Shown here: piece after piece, positions 58,595-64,000 of the stretch | How positions within the stretch are numbered: the stretch's first letter is position 1 | Layout of the letters: each line of letters starts with the position of its first letter | NCBI GenBank assembly: GCA_910574865.1 | Contig: CAJTDN010000004.1 | Span: 312,300-376,299, forward strand | Length of the DNA: 64,000 bases | Direction of reading: 5' to 3' | From: Lachnospiraceae bacterium | Lineage (GTDB): Bacteria; Bacillota; Clostridia; Lachnospirales; Lachnospiraceae | Program-made: the position numbers and the translations under genes | The notes under the pieces: model-generated | Databases searched by the model: none | The model's input: only the letters and a program-made list of their open reading frames with translations | Told to the model about the DNA's origin: nothing

Positions 58595-59702
58595 CTTTTT
58601 CGCACCTTCCACAAATTGGACACTCCGAATTTTTCTTAACATTCAGATAAGTAAGGCTCATATCATGGAAAAGAAATTCGCCTCGAATCTTATAGCTATC
58701 CTCCATCTGAACCAAACCCGTAATATACTTGATAATTTCAATGCACGCATATGAGGAGGAAAACAAAGACATACTGGCCAAGCCCCCGATTTCTGTATAC
58801 CTACTTTCAACCGGATGCTTTTTGGGTTTCCAGTCTTTCAGCACTTCCCTAAAGTGGGTTGTGTAGCACTCCACACACGGCGTAACATATGGGATAATAA
58901 GCTCGCCAGTACTGGCCAGGTGAGCGTCAAAACCTCCGGCGATATAATGAGGGATTCTATGCTTAACACAAATTCTGGAGATTTTTGACGCTGTGTACCC
59001 GATATACGGCTCATCCAGTGTGTTTACAACAAAATCCGCTCTTTTGATTAGTGTTTCCACATCAGTTTCCGGTTTCATCCACTCCATAACGCAACGTACA
59101 TCTGCATCAGAATCAATCCGCAGCAGTTCGGCCTTTAGAGAATCCACCTTATTCATCCCTATATACTGCTTTCTAAAATACATATGACGGGAAGCATCAC
59201 ACGGTTCGTTCCGGCCATAATCAAATAATATAATATGACAAACTCCTGCCATAACCAACTGCATAGCAATGTTACCGCCAACAGCCCCACAGCCAAATAT
59301 AATGATGGTACTGTCCATCAGCTTTTTTTGTGCCGCAATTCCCTCCAACTCACTTCCGAGAAATTCCGAAAAGTAATTGATCTGACGGACATACCGTTTG
59401 ATCAGTTTCTCTGAAAGCATATCCTGCTGTGCAATAACCTCCGTTATGATTCGATTTTCCTGTAGCATATCCATGATTTGGCTTGTGCATTCGGAATCAA
59501 CGCCCCATTTTTCGGCCATGATGGACGTAATCTCAGCCACTGTCTTTTCCCCGTCAATAGTTTCCAATAGGTGAACCATTTCCGCATTCACCCTGAAACT
59601 CTTTCTTTGCCTGGAGTTCATATAATAGACCATAAGATAACGTTCATTGCTCAGGAAAATATCCACGGAGTCTTTTATTTTCATCACTGTTTTTTCGTTC
59701 AT
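58584..59702 (-). CDS. E1-like enzyme A with PqqD/RRE-like domain, altered active site
   Basis: 372 residues, AAGGAG upstream. A PqqD-like start ('NAEMVHLLETIDGEKTVAEI', 'MDMLQENRIITEV') is followed by 'RYVRQINYF' (103-111, the Arg finger region of ThiF proteins), 'IIIFGCGAVGGNIAM' (133-147) and 'LFDYGRNEPCDASRHMYF'. Where enzyme B and canonical E1s have DxD...SNLxRQ, this one has DYG...CDASRH: the second Asp, the Asn and the Gln are changed. Zinc pairs CVEC and CPICGRC are present. It may be a partner subunit or use another nucleophile. Its start lies within the end of the JAMM gene (59-nt overlap). Confidence 0.86.
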   Translation of the reverse strand: MNEKTVMKIKDSVDIFLSNERYLMVYYMNSRQRKSFRVNAEMVHLLETIDGEKTVAEITSIMAEKWGVDSECTSQIMDMLQENRIITEVIAQQDMLSEKLIKRYVRQINYFSEFLGSELEGIAAQKKLMDSTIIIFGCGAVGGNIAMQLVMAGVCHIILFDYGRNEPCDASRHMYFRKQYIGMNKVDSLKAELLRIDSDADVRCVMEWMKPETDVETLIKRADFVVNTLDEPYIGYTASKISRICVKHRIPHYIAGGFDAHLASTGELIIPYVTPCVECYTTHFREVLKDWKPKKHPVESRYTEIGGLASMSLFSSSYACIEIIKYITGLVQMEDSYKIRGEFLFHDMSLTYLNVKKNSECPICGRCEKDEP

Positions 59703-60147
59703 CTAGAAACTCCTTGCAATGTGATCTGATGGAGATATAATCTGTTTTTATTACAATAAATGAGTCTATCAACTCAATATCAAAGTTTTTTGCAAAGAAA
59801 GCGATCTTCCTTGTCATTTCAATATCTTTTGAAGTAATCTCTAGCACCCCGCTTGGATGGTTATGGGCAACGATTATCTTTGATGCATTTGAAAGTAACA
59901 CTGTGCGAAACATCTGCGCAAGTGAGACTTTTACAGAATTGATCTCCCCCATTGAAACAATGAAGAAATTTATAATTCTGTCAGCGTGATCAAGCGCAAT
60001 CATTGCTGTGTGCTCAACATTGAGACTCCCTATTTTCTGGCAGAAAAGTGGAGCCGCATAAGATGCCGAGTGAATTTCATTATATGGGAGATCGATTTCT
60101 ATATCATAAACTTTTTTGATTTCAAGCTGAACAACACTTATCTTCAT
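59644..60147 (-). CDS. RadC-like JAMM metalloprotease
   Basis: 167 residues from ATG 60147 with a weak AGGGTAATACGG upstream; the longer frame to 60195 begins inside the terminator. The MPN/JAMM residues are complete: Glu68 in 'VSMGEINS', 'VAHNHPSG' (His95, His97) and Asp108 in 'EITSKD'. This is the C-terminal domain of RadC without the helix-hairpin-helix part; the first 60 residues are short and unlike RadC. JAMM enzymes cut isopeptide bonds or trim C-terminal residues. Placed between the peptide and the E1-like genes it is the candidate processing protease of the pathway (inference). Confidence 0.85.
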   Translation of the reverse strand: MKISVVQLEIKKVYDIEIDLPYNEIHSASYAAPLFCQKIGSLNVEHTAMIALDHADRIINFFIVSMGEINSVKVSLAQMFRTVLLSNASKIIVAHNHPSGVLEITSKDIEMTRKIAFFAKNFDIELIDSFIVIKTDYISIRSHCKEFLDERKNSDENKRLRGYFPEQ

Positions 60148-60159
60148 CCGTATTACCCT

Positions 60160-60197
60160 AAAAAGAGGATTGGCATACCAAACCGGCAATGCCAACC
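60160..60197 (-). terminator. intrinsic terminator/attenuator between peptide and enzyme genes
   Basis: Minus strand: GGTTGGCAT, loop, ATGCCAATCC, then CTCTTTTT. It is 24 nt after the peptide stop and just before the JAMM start, so most transcripts would end here and the peptide would be made in excess, as in many modified-peptide operons. Confidence 0.75.
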
Positions 60198-60220
60198 CCC
60201 TTCAATTCCTTTTGGCGATA

Positions 60221-60412
60221 TTAATACTGAATTACCCCGCCCTCAACATCGAGGAATCTTCCCCACTCTTCTTCGGTAGCGGGCCGATAATTGTCATCAC
60301 ATTGCCTAGTACACACTCTGGTACAACAGTCTGATCTACTTCCGGAGCAATCGGCTGTGTAATCAGCGAACAACTCATTTTCAGTGACTTCTTCAAAAAT
60401 AAGTTTTTTCAT
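60221..60412 (-). CDS. Cys-rich precursor peptide (63 residues)
   Basis: Starts at ATG 60412, nine bases after GGGGGA. The N-terminal 21 residues, MKKLIFEEVTENELFADYTA then D, look like a leader (acidic, amphipathic). Residues 22-38 hold five Cys (22, 29, 30, 34, 38) among Ser, Thr, Arg and Asp. The C-terminus is EEWGRFLDVEGGVIQY, with a Gly-Gly four residues from the end. No known family is recognised. Context (first gene under a strong promoter, followed by a terminator and modification enzymes) makes it the likely substrate of the JAMM and E1-like proteins. Confidence 0.8.
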   Translation of the reverse strand: MKKLIFEEVTENELFADYTADCSGSRSDCCTRVCTRQCDDNYRPATEEEWGRFLDVEGGVIQY

Positions 60413-60458
60413 GACGCATATCCCCCATTTTCTTTGTGGTTCTAAGAGTATATGTCGA

Positions 60459-60487
60459 AGTATACCGTGTTTTCCTGCTTTTGTCAA
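60459..60487 (-). promoter_or_regulatory. consensus promoter of the peptide operon
   Basis: Minus strand: TTGACA (60487-60482), 17-bp spacer, TATACT (60464-60459), about 47 nt before the peptide ATG. No regulator gene is part of the operon. Confidence 0.8.
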
Positions 60488-60625
60488 TAGGCTTTTTGAG
60501 ATTTGGAAAGTAACATCTGTAAAAAAACGGAAATGTTTGGCCTGAAAAGGCATAGTTTGGTAGTATTCTGGATGATTATTATGGTGTTACATGATTCAGC
60601 TTGAGAACTTATTTTTTCGGTGAAT

Positions 60626-60736
60626 TTATCCTTGACAAATCCCATCTTGGTTCTCAATGCTTATGGATTCGCTTGTCCGCTCATCGTCATGGAAAAGTCT
60701 TTCGTATAAAGTGTGAGTTTGTCTTTCTCTGACTGC
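60626..60736 (-). pseudogene. serine recombinase N-terminal fragment
   Basis: The minus strand reads TLYERLFHDDERTSESISIE then NQDGICQG and stop; the LYERLxxDDE block is the resolvase active-site region (with Ser changed to Phe). Only this piece remains, just upstream of the peptide operon promoter. Confidence 0.65.
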
Positions 60737-60798
60737 TTTTTCTTGGTATGTAACCTCCTTTCGTTGAGGGTGCTCGCCTCCCTATACCCTTATTATAC

Positions 60799-60890
60799 TT
60801 ATCCGTTCGGATTAGTGACAACATACGATGAGTGCATCTGCATCAGGTTCGGTTTTACAAAAAACTTGTCTTGCCCGAACCGGAACCGCC
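60799..60890 (-). pseudogene. VirD4/TraG coupling protein fragment
   Basis: The minus strand reads GGSGSGKT (Walker A), then after a frameshift FVKPNLMQMHSSYVVTNPNG and a stop. This is the P-loop region of the type IV coupling protein of Tn1549-like conjugative elements. It shows that the peptide operon lies in debris of such an element. The rest of 60891-61058 has no gene. Confidence 0.7.
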
Positions 60891-61058
60891 CGATTCTGTC
60901 AACTATACACTAACAAATTTTTCAAAATATTTTCCCGACCAGCCTCTCCGTAAAATCATTTCCTCCATATATTGAATTCAGCCCCCTTTTCATGTATAAT
61001 TTACTCATAGGAAGAAACACTTTTCCTACAGATTCCAATCATGAGAGGAGGCTTTCCC

Positions 61059-61301
61059 ATGAGCACTTTAGACGCAACCGTTTCCATGCTGGAGGCCATG
61101 CCGGAGGACGCAAGAATCAAGGTCATGGAATTCACGCAGAAACTGTTCACTTCCAGGAAACCCGCAAACCCATTTGTCCCAGTCAGCCAGGAGCAAATCC
61201 TTTCTGACCTTGCCGAATCACGCCAGCAGATTTCCGCCGGACAGGGGCTCAATATGGAAGACGCATTGAAAAGGATGGGGAAACAGCATGGATTCATTTG
61301 A
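61059..61301 (+). CDS. antitoxin of a RelE/ParE-type pair
   Basis: 80 residues from ATG 61059, after GAGAGGAGG. Helical, with 'MLEAMPEDARIKVMEFTQKLF' at the start and 'AESRQQISAGQGLNMEDALKRM' near the end, like antitoxins that precede ParE/RelE toxins. It overlaps the toxin gene by 14 nt. It should bind and neutralise the toxin and repress the promoter upstream. Confidence 0.75.
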   Translation: MSTLDATVSMLEAMPEDARIKVMEFTQKLFTSRKPANPFVPVSQEQILSDLAESRQQISAGQGLNMEDALKRMGKQHGFI

Positions 61302-61620
61302 TGTGATCATCTCTCCGAAAGCGCTGTCCCAACTGAACGACTATATCGATTACCTGCAGTACACCCTGCTCAATGATCAGGCTGCTTACAACGTATGGCA
61401 GGATGCCCTGGAAACACGGGAGCAGCTTTCAAAAGTTGCCGGCAGCCTAAAATTCTGTACCCACCCACAGCTGAAAAAAAACGGATACCGTGCCATCCAC
61501 TTCATGCGGCACCGCTACCTTATGCTTTACCGGGTAGAAGGCACGACAGCTTATGTGGATGCCGTATACCACCAGCTCCAGGATTATGAAAATACCTTTG
61601 CAGATGAATTGAACCACTGA
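61288..61620 (+). CDS. RelE/ParE family toxin
   Basis: 110 residues. 'FDVIISPKALSQLNDYIDYLQ', 'VAGSLKFCTHPQLKKNGYRAI' and 'RHRYLMLYRVEGTTAYVDAVYHQLQDY' give the RelE/ParE fold with the conserved 'YLMLYRV' strand and basic patch. Such toxins cut mRNA on ribosomes or block gyrase. The gene is coupled to the antitoxin by overlap and followed by a bidirectional terminator at 61626. Confidence 0.85.
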   Translation: MDSFDVIISPKALSQLNDYIDYLQYTLLNDQAAYNVWQDALETREQLSKVAGSLKFCTHPQLKKNGYRAIHFMRHRYLMLYRVEGTTAYVDAVYHQLQDYENTFADELNH

Positions 61621-61625
61621 AAACA

Positions 61626-61664
61626 AAAAGCCGAAAAGAGGATACGCCCTTTCCGGCTTTTCGT
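61626..61664. terminator. bidirectional terminator between toxin and recombinase genes
   Basis: AAAAGCCG..GAAAAG / CTTTCCGGCTTTT stem with A and T runs on both sides, between convergent genes. Confidence 0.75.
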
Positions 61665-61671
61665 CTGCCAT

Positions 61672-63196
61672 CTATCCCATTTCATCCCCAAAATTCCACC
61701 GAATCTCAATCCTCCCATCCGAATACACACAGGCTCCCTTCACGAACCGTTCCCAAATCTCCTCCGACATCTCCCCCACATCCAGAAAAGACCTCGCCGC
61801 ATCCGCCCGCTCCCTTGCCTCCCCATCCGCATCCCTCTCAATCCTCTCCGTCAGCCCCGCATCCAAAATCTCCTGCTCCAGCCTCGCAATCTCCTCATCA
61901 TACCCCTTCTTCCTCTCCAAAAACACCTCCCGTTCAATCTCCCTGTCTGCCAGCTTCTCAAACAGCCTCTGCTTCGCCTTCTTCGCCGCCTCCAACGCAT
62001 TCCTCAGGCTCTCCACCCTGCTACCAACTTCCGGGGCATCCGCCCTTCTCTCCAGCCTCAATTCTTCCTCATCCAAGACCCGCCTCAATTTTCGCTTCAG
62101 CTCCCCCAGCACCACCGCATCCGCCTCAGGCTCCTTAATCACCACCTTCCTGCACTCACAGTCCTTCAGCACATACCCGCGCCTGCAGTACAGATTCCTG
62201 TCCTTCCTCCTTATCATCCTCCTGCCGCACACCCCGCACACATAATGAACCTTCCTCTTCCCTGCCGCCGGCCTCTGTGCCTTTATCATCCCCTGCACCT
62301 GCCGGAACTCCTCCTTCGTAACAATCGCCTCATGCATCCCGTCCACACGCACCCATTCCTCCTTCGGCCTCACCACCAGCTTCCCATTCCTGCCGTCCAC
62401 CGTACTTTTCAGGGAAACTACAGCCCCCGTATAGATTTCATTCTGCAGCACATCCTCCCAAAATTCTCTTTCCTGTTAGTCGGCCGTCCCTTCTCATGCA
62501 GGAACACAGTTGGGCAGGGTATGCCCCGGTCATTCAGGTTCCTTGCAATATCCGTAATCCCCATCCCCGCCAGCCTCATGTCAAAAATCTCCCTGACAAC
62601 CGGAGCCGTCTCCGGATCAGGCTCCAGCCTGTGCTTATCTTCCTTTTTCTTCCTGTACCCATAAAGCGCCTGCACCGCCGTGTACTTCCCCTGCACGGCC
62701 AGCCGCTCCCTCGCCTGCCTGACCTTCTTTGACAGGTCTCTGGAATAAATATCATAGACAAGGTTCTTGAAAGCAATATCCATCCCTCCCTCATCCCGGC
62801 CACTGTCATAATGGTCATTGACGGAAATGAACCTCACACCCAGGAACGGGAACAGCTGCTCCAGATAATCCCCCAGCTCCACATAATCCCGCCCGAACCG
62901 GGAGCAGTCCTTCACGATGATGCAGTCCACCTTCCCCTGATTCGCCAGGCTGATCATATCCGTGAACTGCGGCCTGGTATCAAAATACCTGCCCGAAAGC
63001 CGTCATCACAGCGCTCAATGACTCTGCATCCCGCAAACTCCGGCTGCCTGTCTATAAAATCCATAATCAGCCTGCGCTGTGAAGTAATGCTCCCGCTCTC
63101 CACCTTTCTCCCGAACACATCCCTGTCCTCATTGGAAAGCCTCATATAAGCGCATATGGTATAACCCGACAGAAGCACCGCTGTCTTCTCCCTCAT
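61672..63196 (-). pseudogene. large serine recombinase with two frameshifts
   Basis: Three overlapping frames join into one recombinase. Piece 1 (63196-62954) has the active-site Ser in 'ICAYMRLSNEDRD' and runs to 'CRVIERCDDGF'. A one-base deletion near 63000 moves to piece 2, resuming at 'GRYFDTRPQFTDMISLAN' and containing 'KDCSRFGRDYVELGDYLEQ'. A second one-base deletion near 62470 moves to piece 3, 'REFWEDVLQNEIYTGAVVSL', with the zinc ribbon CGVCGRR and a coiled coil ending at 61672. All domains are present, so inactivation is recent. The start overlaps the stop of the upstream recombinase piece (ATGA). Confidence 0.82.
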
Positions 63197-63777
63197 GCCG
63201 CATCAACTCCTCCCTTTTCCACCAGCTCCGCCAGTTCTTCTGCAAAAGTATACTCCACCTCAAACCGGTCACTGCCATAGCAGACAATCTTCCTTATGAA
63301 TGTCTGCGCCATCTCCTTTGTCAGCTCCTCCGCCCCCAGGTACTTCCCAAAGGCAGCTGCCATCTCCCCATTTCCAGCATAATCCGGGGCAAGCCTTTCC
63401 ATCTCCGCTTCCAGCCTTGCAATCCCCGCGTCCAGCGCCTCCAGTTCAGAGACATACCCGGCCTTCATTTCCAGATACTCTTCCTCAGAGAACACGCCGT
63501 CAGCAAAGTCCGCATACAAAGCCCGGATGAAACCGGCAATCTTCTCCCTGCGGGCTTCTTTCCCGGAAAGCTCTTTACCCAATGCAGACCTCTTCTCCGC
63601 CGTCTCCGGCTTCCGGTTTAGCACACGCATCCGGCCCCTTGCATCCACATATAAGGAAATATGTGCTTTCAGCAGCTCCATTATAATCCCTTCCATGGTC
63701 TCCGCCTTGATGTTCTTCGGCGGGTCAGCCTCTCCATAGGTGGCCGCACGCCTGCATACATATGTGCTATAATTCAT
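63193..63777 (-). pseudogene. C-terminal half of a second serine recombinase
   Basis: From about 'VCRRAATYGEADPPKNIKAE' the text matches the post-zinc-ribbon coiled coil and end domain of large serine recombinases ('ADGVFSEEEYLEMKAGYVSEL', 'LTKEMAQTFIRKIVCYGSDR', 'VEYTFAEEL'). The catalytic and recombinase domains are missing; the open frame upstream of 63777 is unrelated. It was the first of two recombinase genes in tandem, as in elements with paired recombinases. The piece up to 64000 shows no other gene. Confidence 0.7.
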
Positions 63778-64000
63778 TAGGAAAGTATCATATCTAGAGC
63801 CGACAAAAGAGCAGTTCTGATTTAAACAAGAACTGCTCTGGATATGATTCTTTCCAATTGTACCAAGCCGCGGACGTTTAGCCGACCCGTATATGGGGAT
63901 TGTATTCCTTCCGTTTGGTGAAAATGCGGAAATTTTTGTACGGAACCGTCGGCATGAAACTTGTTTTTGCATGTGTTTCATAAGTGCTTTTTAGAAAAGT

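Noticed and set aside
59644..60147. Genuine RadC DNA-repair protein
   Set aside because: Lacks the helix-hairpin-helix part, has a different N-terminus and is embedded in the peptide operon.
55171..60412. Bacterial ubiquitination-like (Bil/CBASS) defence operon
   Set aside because: E1-like and JAMM proteins are present, but no ubiquitin-like fold, E2 or cyclase gene; the PqqD-like domains and Cys-rich peptide fit peptide modification better.
60713..60913. 66-residue plus-strand frame between the peptide operon and the toxin pair
   Set aside because: It is antisense to the VirD4 and recombinase remnants and has no convincing ribosome site.

Overview
The window looks like a gut-type Firmicutes chromosome, most likely a member of the Lachnospiraceae. 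Supporting signs are strong GGAGG ribosome sites, the families present (AzlCD, LytTR two-component system, GPH symporter with GH78/GH3, TnpV/TnpW/TnpX-type transposon genes) and many small palindromic interspersed repeats. No rRNA, tRNA or CRISPR array was seen. The assignment rests on gene content only.

Layout. 1-8.1 kb: two esterases (the first cut by the window edge), a ferredoxin-nitroreductase, a DUF2164 protein, a probably dead Eco47II-type restriction endonuclease beside a MITE-like repeat, a D-2-hydroxyacid dehydrogenase, a TetR regulator and an AzlCD branched-chain amino acid exporter. 8.3-21.3 kb: a carbohydrate locus. A LytTR response regulator and its sensor kinase precede a GH78 alpha-L-rhamnosidase, a GPH sugar symporter, a membrane-anchored GH3 glycosidase and a small membrane protein. 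The same LytTR-like direct repeat lies upstream of the regulator and of the rhamnosidase. An AT-rich insert (10.4-13.0 kb) between them holds decayed genes, a fragment of a second rhamnosidase gene and an AlbA_2 regulator. 21.7-27.7 kb: a surface O-acylation locus with two SGNH proteins carrying leucine-rich repeats, a tiny membrane protein and an MBOAT acyltransferase, full of intragenic repeats. 28-38.8 kb: a type I toxin/antisense pair and a complete type I Wadjet system (jetABCD) with a broken DUF3800 gene and repeats between jetC and jetD. 38.9-47.9 kb: two radical SAM enzymes, a broken antitoxin-like gene, a split aconitase X, an MsmK-type ABC ATPase, a CdaR-like regulator and a DUF6106 protein.

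48-64 kb is a mobile island: fused remnants of a two-component system, a Tn4451-like element (tnpV, tnpW, tnpX, a zinc-finger gene, mobC, an oriT-like repeat) that has lost its relaxase, an IS110 element with a structured 5' leader that may be its bridge RNA, a self-contained peptide-modification operon, conjugative-element debris, a ParE-type toxin-antitoxin pair and broken serine recombinases.

The best candidate for an undescribed system is the operon at 60.5-55.2 kb (minus strand). A consensus promoter drives a 63-residue Cys-rich peptide, then an intrinsic terminator, then a JAMM metalloprotease, two E1-like adenylating enzymes with PqqD/RRE-like N-terminal domains, and a UvrA-like ABC protein. 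It reads as a ribosomally made, modified peptide whose product may act on DNA. A second strong candidate is a 34-nt RNA hairpin motif whose inner helix covaries. It sits exactly 21 nt before the start codons of two unrelated genes (20907 and the aconitase X gene at 44851), with a third copy nearby.
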